Assembly (NCBI GenBank): GCA_024693415.1 | Contig: JAILKX010000239.1 | Location: 1 to 14,294 of the forward strand | Direction: 5' to 3' | Length of the DNA stretch: 14,294 bases | Source of the DNA: Bacilli bacterium | GTDB taxonomy: Bacteria; Bacillota_I; Bacilli_A; RFN20; CAG-826 | Shown here: one piece after another, positions 1 through 6,653 of the stretch | How the letters are laid out: each line of letters opens with the position of its first letter | How positions within the stretch are numbered: the stretch's first letter is position 1 | Notes under the pieces: model-generated | The model's database searches: none | What the model was told of the DNA's origin: nothing | Seen by the model: the letters and a program-made list of their open reading frames with translations, nothing else | Translations under genes and position numbers: made by a program

Positions 1-981
1 GGTATTGATGTAGCCGAGGAACCTCACGCCGTCTTTATTGAGCTCGGCGATGAAGTCCTTGAGTCCGGTGTATAGCTTCTCGTCGGCCTCCCAGTTCCAG
101 TAGACCTGGTAGCCGAAGGAAGTGACGACGTGGCCGCACCAGTCCTGCGACCAGATGGCCGCGACCTTGACGCCGTGTTTCTTTGCTTCCTCGTATTTGG
201 CCCTCACGGCTTCGGTGCCGCCTTGGACCGCGAGGATCACGCCATTGCCGACCCAATCGGGGATGCGAGGCGAGACGCCGACGAAGGTGCATAGCTTTGC
301 CGCGAGGTCCCTGGTGTTGCGGGCGGTCAAGATGGAGATCGACTGCGGGAATTTGCGGAAGGTGATCTCGACTTCGCCCTCGCCGAACCTGATGAGGCCA
401 TAGGAATCGGCGTGGCAATAGAAGGAGTAGTGCTTCGAGGAGATGAAACTAGGGACGGAGCAGTAGGATTGGTGGTTCTTGTATTTGGAGACGCGGTCGG
501 GCTCGGGGCGTCCCTTGATCTTCCAGCGGAGTAATTTCCTCGCGATCTTGAGGACCGCCTGATGCTCGCTCACCCAGATCGGGACCGTCTTCCCCTTGAG
601 GTCGAGGGTGGTGTACTGCTCGCCGCAGCCGTAGAAATGCTCGCCCTCGAAGGTCTTGAAACGGATCGTGAAGTGGTCGTATCCGAGGTCCACGTGGAAG
701 TGGAGCTTGAGGATGTCGTCCTCCTCGGTGACGATGATCTCGCCGAAGACGCGCTCATCGCGGAAGAGGTAGCGGTTCCCCTCTTTGTGATAGTACTTCA
801 GGGTGTGCTTGTCGTAGACGTGGGCCCGGGTCTTGAAGGAGCCGCGGCTCATCTTGTACTTGGTTTTCGCTTTGCCGACGATCAGGTAGCACTCGCCGTT
901 GGTGAGCTGATTTAGGAAATATTCCTTGAGCTCGTCCTTGTTGAGCGCGCCCTGAAGCGCCGGGATCTTAGATTTGTCCAT
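1..981 (-). CDS. GH31 alpha-glycosidase, YihQ/sulfoquinovosidase-like branch (partial, C-terminus off the left edge)
   Basis: The minus frame is open from ATG at 981 to the window edge, giving the first 327 residues. GH31 enzymes of this branch are about 680 aa, so roughly half is present and the catalytic Asp residues lie outside the window. The start follows GGAGG with 5 nt spacing. Visible hallmarks are GCGEQ and WVSEHQ in the N-terminal beta domain, VQGGTE at about 252-257, and WSQDWCG at about 277-283 followed by TSFG and YWNW. These match the E. coli alpha-sulfoquinovosidase YihQ layout. From memory, its substrate-pocket QQRW set aligns to Q253, Q279, Q292 and W295 here, so the sulfonate-contacting Arg is Gln. 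I infer an alpha-glycosidase acting on an unsulfonated glycoside, probably cytoplasmic since no signal peptide is seen. It is divergent from a GPH sugar symporter, fitting an uptake-plus-hydrolysis pair. The family call is firm; the substrate is unknown. Confidence 0.9.
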   Translation of the reverse strand, partial: MDKSKIPALQGALNKDELKEYFLNQLTNGECYLIVGKAKTKYKMSRGSFKTRAHVYDKHTLKYYHKEGNRYLFRDERVFGEIIVTEEDDILKLHFHVDLGYDHFTIRFKTFEGEHFYGCGEQYTTLDLKGKTVPIWVSEHQAVLKIARKLLRWKIKGRPEPDRVSKYKNHQSYCSVPSFISSKHYSFYCHADSYGLIRFGEGEVEITFRKFPQSISILTARNTRDLAAKLCTFVGVSPRIPDWVGNGVILAVQGGTEAVRAKYEEAKKHGVKVAAIWSQDWCGHVVTSFGYQVYWNWEADEKLYTGLKDFIAELNKDGVRFLGYINT

Positions 982-1000
982 TTCGACCTCCAGGATAATT

Positions 1001-1020
1001 AATTAAACAATTTAAGCAAT
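1001..1020. promoter_or_regulatory. Putative operator box 1 (TTAAA-N3-TTTAA)
   Basis: AATTAAACAATTTAAGCAAT contains the palindrome TTAAA-CAA-TTTAA (1003-1015). It matches box 2 at 1094-1113 in 17 of 20 positions. It overlaps the predicted start site of the GH31 transcript. Function as a regulator site is inferred; no regulator gene lies in the window. Confidence 0.5.
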
Positions 1021-1023
1021 AAG

Positions 1024-1052
1024 ATATTAGCCCTAGCGTGCGCAAGTTTCAA
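1024..1052 (-). promoter_or_regulatory. Promoter of the GH31 gene
   Basis: Read on the minus strand, TTGAAA (1052-1047), a 17-nt spacer and TAATAT (1029-1024) form a near-consensus sigma-A promoter. Transcription would start near 1017, about 36 nt before the start codon. The start site falls within the first palindromic box (1001-1020), so a protein bound there would block initiation. Confidence 0.72.
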
Positions 1053-1093
1053 TATCTATTGGAGGGGTGGTAGGACCAGTTTCCGAAATAGAT

Positions 1094-1113
1094 AATTAAA
1101 CACTTTAAATAAT
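1094..1113. promoter_or_regulatory. Putative operator box 2 (TTAAA-N3-TTTAA)
   Basis: AATTAAACACTTTAAATAAT contains the perfect palindrome TTAAA-CAC-TTTAA (1096-1108), in the same orientation as box 1 and 93 bp from it, close to nine helical turns. It lies in the likely promoter region of the transporter gene. The two boxes could bind one regulator and loop the divergent spacer. Confidence 0.5.
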
Positions 1114-1178
1114 CGCTCCGACATTGTATCCTTGTTACAAGTGCTTCAACCTTCTTTATATCTTTAAGGAGATTTTTC

Positions 1179-2747
1179 ATGGAAGAAGAAAAAACCACAT
1201 TGGCCGAGCAGCCCTCTAACGCGGCGTCGGACATCATCAGCCGCACCAGTGGCCTTCAGGGCAAGGACTACTTCGGCTACGCGTTAGGCGATTTCGCCGG
1301 ATGCATGGCGTTCGCGACCGTCACCACCCTTCTGCAGAGGTTCTACACCGACGTATGGGGACTCTCGCCGCTATTTATCCTCTTTATGTTCATGTTCGCC
1401 CGCATATGGGACGCGATCAACGACCCGATCATGGGCCGCATCGTCGACATCAGGCGCTCCGGCAAAGGCGGGCGCTACAAGGTGTGGATGAAGATCGTCG
1501 CGATCCCGCTCGCGCTATCGACCGTCCTCATGTTCCTCCCTTGGCCGACCCTCGCCGAGACCTTCGGACAGACCGGCATGATGGTCTACGCCGCGATCAC
1601 CTACGTCCTCTTCGGCATGATCTACACCATGCACCAGATCCCCTATGGCTCGCTAGCCTCCGTCGTCACCACCGACGTCAAGGAGCGCAATAAGCTCTCC
1701 GTCTTCCGCTCGATCGGCGCGGCGCTTGGCAACATCCCCATCCTCGCCATCACCTTCATCTGGACCATCGGCGGCGAAAAAGGCGCCGACGGCAAAGCCA
1801 AAGTCAATTACTTCCCCGTCATCATCGGCATCGCGATCGTCGCCGTCCTCATCGCCGCGCTCCTGTTCCTTGCCTACAAGCTCAACAAGGAAAGGGTCGT
1901 CGCCAAGCCGAAGACCGAAAAGGCCCCGAAGGGCGAATTCGTCCGCATCGCGAAGAACCTGCTCACCAACAAGAGCTTCCTCGCCGTCTCCCTCGCCGGC
2001 ATGCTCCTGCTCGCCGGGCAGATGTTCACCCAATCCTTCTACACCTACCTCTTCTCCTATAAGTTCGGCGCCTACGCCACCGTCGAAGGCGTCCAGGTCT
2101 GGAAGGGCCAGGACTGGATGAGCACCGTCTCGATGGTCTGCACCTACCTCCCGATGGTCATCCTCATGCCGTTCATGGGCAAATTGGTCCAGAAGTTCGG
2201 CAAGAAGGCCATCTGCGCCGCCGGCGCCTTCCTCGCCGCCGCCGCGAACCTCATCCTCTTCGGCATCGGCTTCCTAGGCCTTCCGAACATGGTCCTCACC
2301 ATCCTCTTCCTCCTGTTCTGCTTCATCTCCGGCTTCGGCCTCTCCATCATCACCCTTGAGGTCTGGGCCCTCGCGACCGACGCCATCGACGACGTCGAGG
2401 TCAAGACCGGCATGAGGAACGACGGCTCTTCCTACTCCATCTTCATGTTCTTCCGCAAGTTCGGCCAGGTCATTGCCGCGGTCGCCGTCAACGGTGCCCT
2501 CCTCGGCATCCAATACCTGAACGACGACGGCTCGATCAACTCCATCGCCATCACCGAGAACGTCGACATGTTCTACATCTTAGCCACCATCATCCCGGCC
2601 GCGATGTTCGGCCTCATGGGCCTCGTGATGCTCCTCCTCTATTCCCTCTCCAAGAAGAAGACCGAAGAGCTCCAGACCGCGAAAGCGGAGATGCTGGCCG
2701 CCCAAGTCGCCAACAACGAAATCTCCGTCGGCGGCGAAGAAGCCTGA
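1179..2747 (+). CDS. GPH-family (MelB-type) glycoside:cation symporter
   Basis: A 522-residue membrane protein with about 12 hydrophobic segments, the size and layout of the GPH branch of the major facilitator superfamily, which imports glycosides with Na+ or H+. The clearest mark is helix II, RIWDAINDPIMGRIVD at about 75-90: D78 and D82 match the DxxxD pair that binds the cation in E. coli MelB. It is followed by the basic loop RRSGKGGRYKVWM. The N-terminal 25 residues and the last 35 are hydrophilic and cytoplasmic. The start is fixed by AAGGAG at 1166-1171, 7 nt before ATG. It is divergent from the GH31 enzyme; YihO and YihP, which accompany YihQ in E. coli, belong to the same transporter family. 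I infer that it supplies that enzyme's substrate. The sugar cannot be read from sequence. Confidence 0.9.
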   Translation: MEEEKTTLAEQPSNAASDIISRTSGLQGKDYFGYALGDFAGCMAFATVTTLLQRFYTDVWGLSPLFILFMFMFARIWDAINDPIMGRIVDIRRSGKGGRYKVWMKIVAIPLALSTVLMFLPWPTLAETFGQTGMMVYAAITYVLFGMIYTMHQIPYGSLASVVTTDVKERNKLSVFRSIGAALGNIPILAITFIWTIGGEKGADGKAKVNYFPVIIGIAIVAVLIAALLFLAYKLNKERVVAKPKTEKAPKGEFVRIAKNLLTNKSFLAVSLAGMLLLAGQMFTQSFYTYLFSYKFGAYATVEGVQVWKGQDWMSTVSMVCTYLPMVILMPFMGKLVQKFGKKAICAAGAFLAAAANLILFGIGFLGLPNMVLTILFLLFCFISGFGLSIITLEVWALATDAIDDVEVKTGMRNDGSSYSIFMFFRKFGQVIAAVAVNGALLGIQYLNDDGSINSIAITENVDMFYILATIIPAAMFGLMGLVMLLLYSLSKKKTEELQTAKAEMLAAQVANNEISVGGEEA

Positions 2748-2768
2748 TCAACTAGCCTCCTCCAAAAT

Positions 2769-2802
2769 GGGCCGGTAGAGAAATCTATCGGCTCTTTTCT
2801 TT
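2769..2802 (+). terminator. Rho-independent terminator of the symporter gene
   Basis: An 11-bp stem, GGGCCGGTAGA (2769-2779) with TCTATCGGCTC (2784-2794), contains two G-T pairs and closes a GAAA tetraloop. It is followed by TTTTCTTT and lies 21 nt after the stop codon. Confidence 0.85.
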
Positions 2803-2919
2803 GCCCTGGGCGCCGCCATGAGGGGATAACGAAAGGCCAAACGCGATAACCCATGCGCCCCGAATGGGTGGCCGCGCCCGAACCCCCGGCCAAAAAGAGG
2901 ACATTTCGCGGCATCGGTG

Positions 2920-2940
2920 GGGGACATGTATGCATATTCG
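2920..2940 (+). repeat. Short intergenic repeat, copy A
   Basis: GGGGAC followed by ATGTATGCATATTCG, upstream of the SDR gene. It differs from copy B by three substitutions. Its role is unknown. Confidence 0.45.
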
Positions 2941-2990
2941 CGTTTTCCAATAGACCGGGAGGCGATTGCAAAATACAATTATGCTCGGCT

Positions 2991-3866
2991 ATGAAATCGG
3001 CGAAGTACCTTGCAAAGCATACCTCCTCGCAGGAAGGCAAACGCTTCCTGATCACCGGGGCGTCCAATGGAATCGGGCTGGAGGCCGCGAAGGCTTTGCT
3101 CTACCTTGGGGCTTCGGTCACCTTCATGGTGAGGAACGAAGCGAAGGCGAAAGCCTGCATCGAGGCGATTTCAAAAGAATTGGGGCGACCCGTGGATGCG
3201 GATATCGCCATATATGACCAAGCTTCGCCTACCTCGATTCGCGCCTGCATCGCCTCTTTGCCTTCGAAGCATTACGATGCGATCGTTTTGAACGCCGGCG
3301 TCTATTTCCCAAAAACAGGGTCGCTTGGTGAAAAGAATAATTCCTTGACCCTGCAGGTGAACGCGACCGGGACGCAAGCCTGCTTCGACGCGTTCTACGA
3401 AAGGTATCCCGACGCCAAATACGTCTTCACGACCTCGGTGGCGCGCTGCAAGGCGAAGAACCATGACTATGCCCAGTACTTCCATTGCGGCGATAAGCGG
3501 AGGTGGAAGGATTATGGAATCTCCAAGCAAATCGCGGTCGATATGATGGCTTTGGCCCTCGAAAAGGGCGCAAAAGCCTACTTAACGCATCCTGGGATGT
3601 GCAAGACGGGGATCATCAATGGCTTCGCGCCTTTGATGAAGCGCATTGGCAATGGCTTCATGTATCTGGTGTCCCATCATGCCTGGAAGGCGTCGCTAGG
3701 GATTACGTTGCTATGCGCTAACGATTATGAGCCCGGCACCTATTTGGCGCCGCGAGGACCGCTTGAAGTAAGCGGCTATCCGAAGGTGAAACGCATACAC
3801 GGGTTCGCTGAATTGGATAAAGAAACCTGGAAATCCTTCTACGAAGGGGAACAGGGATCGAAGTGA
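2991..3866 (+). CDS. Short-chain dehydrogenase/reductase (SDR)
   Basis: A 291-residue Rossmann-fold oxidoreductase. The NAD(P)-binding TGASNGIG is at 22-29, NAG at 101-103, the active-site Ser at 149 (TTSVAR) and the catalytic YGISK with Tyr175 and Lys179. A conserved Asn (LQVN) is at 124. The fold and active site are complete, so it should be active; the substrate is unknown. The length and pattern resemble the retinol-dehydrogenase/WWOX-like branch. The frame stays open upstream to 2853, but that extension has Pro/Gly/Cys-rich, non-SDR sequence, so I start at ATG 2991. No ribosome binding site is well placed there: GGGAGG at 2957-2962 is 28 nt away, and TACAAT (2974-2979) could be a -10 box giving a very short leader. 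The gene stands alone, flanked by terminators. Confidence 0.88.
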   Translation: MKSAKYLAKHTSSQEGKRFLITGASNGIGLEAAKALLYLGASVTFMVRNEAKAKACIEAISKELGRPVDADIAIYDQASPTSIRACIASLPSKHYDAIVLNAGVYFPKTGSLGEKNNSLTLQVNATGTQACFDAFYERYPDAKYVFTTSVARCKAKNHDYAQYFHCGDKRRWKDYGISKQIAVDMMALALEKGAKAYLTHPGMCKTGIINGFAPLMKRIGNGFMYLVSHHAWKASLGITLLCANDYEPGTYLAPRGPLEVSGYPKVKRIHGFAELDKETWKSFYEGEQGSK

Positions 3867-3873
3867 CGAAAAA

Positions 3874-3902
3874 GCGGAGCCCGTTCGGACTCCGCTGATT
3901 TT
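3874..3902. terminator. Bidirectional terminator between the SDR gene and tRNA-Leu
   Basis: GCGGAG (3874-3879) pairs with CTCCGC (3890-3895), with two further G-C pairs beyond a C-A mismatch. Plus-strand transcripts read TGATTTT after the stem and minus-strand transcripts read TTTTTCG, so it can end both convergent units. Confidence 0.75.
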
Positions 3903-3907
3903 CGAAT

Positions 3908-3992
3908 TGGTGCGGGGGATGGGACTCGGACCCACACGATTTTACTCATACGCCCCTCAAACGTACGCGTCTACCAATTCCGCCACTCCCGC
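3908..3992 (-). tRNA. tRNA-Leu(GAG), CCA end encoded
   Basis: An 85-nt class II tRNA folds fully: acceptor GCGGGAG with CCCCCGC, D-stem GCG/CGC with the AATTGGTAGA loop, anticodon stem TACGT/GCGTA with loop TTGAGGG (anticodon GAG), a 13-nt variable arm typical of Leu, T-stem GTGGG/CCCAT, discriminator A and encoded CCA. It reads CUC and CUU; CTC is the dominant Leu codon in these genes. Two oddities are visible: an A6-C67 mismatch in the acceptor and a T loop that reads TCCGAGT, with C at position 55 where nearly all tRNAs have T. A near-perfect promoter suggests it is expressed all the same. Confidence 0.93.
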
Positions 3993-4002
3993 AGCGAGAT
4001 GA

Positions 4003-4031
4003 ATTATATTCAAGGGCAAAATAGAAATCAA
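4003..4031 (-). promoter_or_regulatory. Promoter of tRNA-Leu
   Basis: On the minus strand, TTGATT (4031-4026), a 17-nt spacer and TATAAT (4008-4003) are close to the sigma-A consensus. Initiation near 3996 leaves only about 4 nt of 5' leader before the mature tRNA. The promoter also separates the tRNA from mgtE upstream. Confidence 0.8.
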
Positions 4032-4058
4032 TCTTTTATTTGCTTCGCGCGCAAATCA

Positions 4059-5531
4059 TCAGGGATGGAACGTCATCGCGATCGCAAAGTAGATCATCAG
4101 GGTCGCGACGTCCATGACGGTGGTGAGAAGCGGCTGGGACAATAGGGCAGGGTCCTTCTTGATCGCGGCAGCGCCCATCGGAAGGAGGGTGCCGACGGCT
4201 TTCGAGACGATGATTGCGAACATCATCGTCAAAGCGACGAGCCCGGCGTTCCTTAACGCGTATCCCGCGAATTCGGCGGTCCAGCACTGGCCGTTCCAGA
4301 CGTTCATCCCCTCTAGTCCGGGGCCGACGCCGTTGACGATGCCGGTATATTGCTCGATGAGGAGCCAGACGAAGACGAAGGAGGCGACGGTGCCCGCGAC
4401 GATGAGGGCGGATTTGAATTCGCGGAAGAGGATCGAAAGCACCTGCTTCGGCCCGAATTCTTTGACCGCGAGCCCGCGGATCATCATACCGGTGGTTTGG
4501 CCGCCTGCGTTTCCGCCGGTGTCCATAAGCATCGGCACGAAGGCGATAAGGATTGGTAGTCTCACGAAGACGTCCTGACTTTCCAAACGGTTCAGGACCA
4601 TCGTGGTGAAGGTGCCGAGGATGAGTAGGGCGATGAGCCAGGGGATGCATCGCTTGGCGTTGGACCAGGCGGAAAGCTCCATATAGGGCTCGTCGATCGG
4701 CTCCATGTTGGTCATGCGGGCCAAGTCCTCGTTGCTCTCTTCGGTCATGACGTCGACCGCGTCGTCGATGGTGACGATGCCGACGAGGCAGGAGTCGTCG
4801 TTTAAGACCGCCAAGGCATTCAGGTCGTAGCGGCGGAACAATTGGCCGATCTCTTCCTGGTCGGTCCCGACGAAGCAGGATACGACGTCCTGGTTCATGA
4901 TTTCGCTGAGCTTCTGCTGCTTTGAGGCGAAGATGAGGTCGTCTAAGTCGACCGTCCCGACGAAGCGCCTGGAGGGGTCTCTTACGAAGATGGTGTAGAT
5001 GGTTTCGGCGTCGCGGCCGCGCTCACGGATCTGCTCAATGGCCTGCTCGACGGTCAAGGAATCGCCGAACTCGAGGTACTCGGTGGTCATGATCGACCCG
5101 GCGGTGCCCTCTTCGTATTTGAGCAGCTGATTGATGTCTTTGCGCATGTCCTTGTCGGCGGCCCTAAGGACCTTATTGGCAAGGTTTGCCGGCATATCGC
5201 CGACGGTATCGGCGACGTCGTCCGCCGCCTGGGAATTGATGATCTGGACCAGGTCGCGGTTGGTCATGGCCGCGATGAGCTGTTCCTTTGTGTCTTGGGA
5301 AAGCGCGTCGAAGAAGTCGGCGGTCAGGCTGCTCTCGACGTTGCGGAAGATGAAGATGAGGTCCTTCGCCTCCATCTCGTCGGCCGCTTCGGCGATATCG
5401 ATGGCCGGGACGTGCAGGAAAATATCCTTCAGGGCGCCCCGATCCTTGCGGTCGATGATGTCCTGGAGCTGTTCGGATTCAACTTTCGCGACGTTTAGAC
5501 CCTCGCGCTCCTCTTCCCTTTCTTCGTCCAT
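4059..5531 (-). CDS. mgtE: Magnesium transporter MgtE
   Basis: A 490-residue MgtE, which conducts Mg2+ as a homodimer in the inner membrane and is gated by cytosolic Mg2+. The order is as expected: an acidic helical N domain (about 20-130), a CBS pair (about 140-265, starting at EEGTAGSIMTTEY), a plug helix, and five membrane segments from about 295 to the end. Family signatures are present: PMLMDTGGNAGGQTT (333-347) and KDPALLSQPLLTTVMD (459-474), where D460 matches the pore Asp that binds Mg2+ in the Thermus protein. The loop around 395-420 between membrane segments is fairly long. The start follows AAAGGA. I see no convincing M-box riboswitch upstream. A hairpin, ATTTGC/GCAAAT at 4038-4056, starts just after the stop codon but lacks a U-run. 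Confidence 0.96.
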   Translation of the reverse strand: MDEEREEEREGLNVAKVESEQLQDIIDRKDRGALKDIFLHVPAIDIAEAADEMEAKDLIFIFRNVESSLTADFFDALSQDTKEQLIAAMTNRDLVQIINSQAADDVADTVGDMPANLANKVLRAADKDMRKDINQLLKYEEGTAGSIMTTEYLEFGDSLTVEQAIEQIRERGRDAETIYTIFVRDPSRRFVGTVDLDDLIFASKQQKLSEIMNQDVVSCFVGTDQEEIGQLFRRYDLNALAVLNDDSCLVGIVTIDDAVDVMTEESNEDLARMTNMEPIDEPYMELSAWSNAKRCIPWLIALLILGTFTTMVLNRLESQDVFVRLPILIAFVPMLMDTGGNAGGQTTGMMIRGLAVKEFGPKQVLSILFREFKSALIVAGTVASFVFVWLLIEQYTGIVNGVGPGLEGMNVWNGQCWTAEFAGYALRNAGLVALTMMFAIIVSKAVGTLLPMGAAAIKKDPALLSQPLLTTVMDVATLMIYFAIAMTFHP

Positions 5532-5581
5532 GGCTTTTCCTTTGTTCGTCTTAGGATAAACGCATTTTCCCTAAAGGGATA

Positions 5582-5619
5582 GCAAAATCGCACGCGAATT
5601 TCGTAGCGTACGATTTTGC
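5582..5619. repeat. Long inverted repeat upstream of mgtE
   Basis: GCAAAATCGCACGC (5582-5595) and GCGTACGATTTTGC (5606-5619) pair at 13 of 14 positions around a 10-nt loop. In the mgtE transcript it would form a stable leader hairpin; as DNA it could be a regulator site. There is no U-run on the mgtE side, so it is not a classical terminator for that strand. Confidence 0.6.
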
Positions 5620-5744
5620 GGAAGGAATCGTACGCCATTTTTGTTTACGACACTGAACGGGCGCCCTTTGTTTTCTTGACCGCCGCATTGTGGCGTCCAC
5701 CATATCGCCGACCTAAAAAACGGACTTGGTTTTCCGAATCCGCT

Positions 5745-5765
5745 GGGGACGTGTATGCGTTTTCG
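5745..5765 (+). repeat. Short intergenic repeat, copy B
   Basis: GGGGAC followed by GTGTATGCGTTTTCG. Copy A is at 2920-2940 (three mismatches) and copy C at 14081-14100 (one gap). All three lie 50-135 bp upstream of a plus-strand gene. Confidence 0.55.
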
Positions 5766-5844
5766 CTCGCTGCGAGCCAGAACGATTTGACCAAAAAGCC
5801 AATGGCATCGATGTGAATTGCGCCTACACATAAGCGTGGCGGGC

Positions 5845-5872
5845 TTGAATTTTTGCACGTGCATATTACAAT
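5845..5872 (+). promoter_or_regulatory. Promoter of the SHOCT-domain gene
   Basis: TTGAAT (5845-5850), a 16-nt spacer and TACAAT (5867-5872). Initiation near 5879 leaves about 17 nt of leader carrying the ribosome binding site GAGGG. Confidence 0.55.
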
Positions 5873-5895
5873 TAACGGCAGTAGAGGGACAACAC

Positions 5896-6519
5896 ATGGA
5901 AGAAAAAGTCATCCAGCCCGTCATTCATGGCAAATTTGCTTTCGATGAAAAAGGGTTTTTCTATTTAGGCGCGGGCTTCTTTGCCTTGGTCGCCACCGCC
6001 TTTGCGATCGTGTTCCATTTCGTAACATTCGAAATGTCTTGGCTCATCATCGCGATCTGCGCCGGCATCGCATTCCTATGCGGCATCGTCGGATGGGTCG
6101 GCAAGCTCAGGAACAAAAAGAAATCGTTCGTGGTTTACGAAGACCGCGTCGAGTATAGCGGCGACGGCACGAACTTCACCATGGAGATCGCCACCATCAA
6201 GATCCTTAAGGTCCACGAAAGCATGGTCACGATGCTAAGCGACGAAGCCGGGCACACCGTCGATGGCCTCACCAACGCCGATGACCTCGGAGCCACCCTC
6301 CGCAGGCTCATGGCGCCGGCCCCCGTCCCCGAAGCTCCGAAAGATGGACCGGTCGTCTACTCGAACCTCGCCGTCGAAGAGCTCCGCGCCGCGAAGCAGC
6401 TTCTCGATCAGGGTCTCATCACCGAGGACGATTACAACGAGAAGAAGCGCGAATACCTCGATTCGTTCGCCGAGGTCTTCGTCGACAACGCCGGCGGATC
6501 CCAGATCCCCCAGCCGTAA
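5896..6519 (+). CDS. Two-TM protein with PH-like domain and C-terminal SHOCT domain
   Basis: A 207-residue protein of unknown role. Two hydrophobic segments (about 22-45 and 48-68) form a membrane hairpin, followed by a basic stretch KLRNKKK and a beta-rich region (about 76-138) that resembles the small bacterial PH-like domains found in such proteins. A Pro-rich linker leads to a clear SHOCT domain at 160-188 (EELRAAKQLLDQGLITEDDY, then NEKKREYL), a short helical hairpin often found at protein ends and thought to mediate oligomerisation or tethering. I start at ATG 5896 because GAGGG sits 7 nt upstream; the frame also opens at TTG 5818, but that extension has no ribosome binding site. The gene is monocistronic with its own promoter and terminator. 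Confidence 0.75.
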   Translation: MEEKVIQPVIHGKFAFDEKGFFYLGAGFFALVATAFAIVFHFVTFEMSWLIIAICAGIAFLCGIVGWVGKLRNKKKSFVVYEDRVEYSGDGTNFTMEIATIKILKVHESMVTMLSDEAGHTVDGLTNADDLGATLRRLMAPAPVPEAPKDGPVVYSNLAVEELRAAKQLLDQGLITEDDYNEKKREYLDSFAEVFVDNAGGSQIPQP

Positions 6520-6535
6520 AATCCGTTTACCGATG

Positions 6536-6557
6536 AACCCGCGCCATGCGGGTTTTT
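6536..6557 (+). terminator. Rho-independent terminator of the SHOCT gene
   Basis: AACCCGC (6536-6542) pairs with GCGGGTT (6548-6554) around a 5-nt loop, followed by a T-run, 16 nt after the stop codon. Confidence 0.88.
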
Positions 6558-6613
6558 AATATGCTCATGCGCATATAGGTGCATTCTCATATGCCGAACC
6601 TAAAAGGTTGTAC

Positions 6614-6619
6614 TATAAT
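6614..6619 (+). promoter_or_regulatory. -10 box of the pduL operon
   Basis: A perfect TATAAT. No good -35 box is found 16-18 nt upstream (ATGCCG lies at the 17-nt position), so activation or an unusual promoter is possible. The inverted repeat AACCT-AAA-AGGTT (6598-6610) sits in the spacer next to the -10 box and could bind a regulator. Confidence 0.5.
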
Positions 6620-6653
6620 GTTCAAGTCAAATTAGGAGTGACAAAAAATTCTT

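Larger units (their letters stand above)
5532..5895. other. Intergenic region between divergent mgtE and the SHOCT gene, no gene seen
   Basis: This stretch of 364 bp has no ORF with a believable product. It contains the palindrome TCCCTAAAGGGA (5568-5579), a long inverted repeat (5582-5619), a copy of the short repeat CGTGTATGCGTTTTCG (5750-5765) followed by the hairpin GCTCGC-T-GCGAGC (5765-5777), and a promoter for the plus-strand gene (5845-5872). Confidence 0.6.

Noticed and set aside
562..915. A plus-strand frame of 117 codons inside the GH31 gene
   Set aside because: The minus frame has clear GH31 motifs; the plus frame is repetitive Val/Glu/Leu/Ala with no ribosome binding site.
1132..1160. 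TTGTTA-N17-TTTATA as the symporter promoter
   Set aside because: The start site would fall inside the ribosome binding site, although the gene has a strong one that needs a leader; the real promoter is probably further upstream near box 2.
2853..2990. N-terminal extension of the SDR protein by 46 residues
   Set aside because: The extension is unlike SDR sequence, has no ribosome binding site at 2853, and the Rossmann motif sits at the usual distance when starting at 2991.
5532..5720. Mg2+ riboswitch (M-box) before mgtE
   Set aside because: Only a short TTAGGT-like word matches; the three-way helices and conserved core of the M-box could not be found.
5818..5895. TTG start for the SHOCT protein
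   Set aside because: The ATG at 5896 has a well-spaced GAGGG and a promoter immediately upstream; the extension would include the promoter itself.
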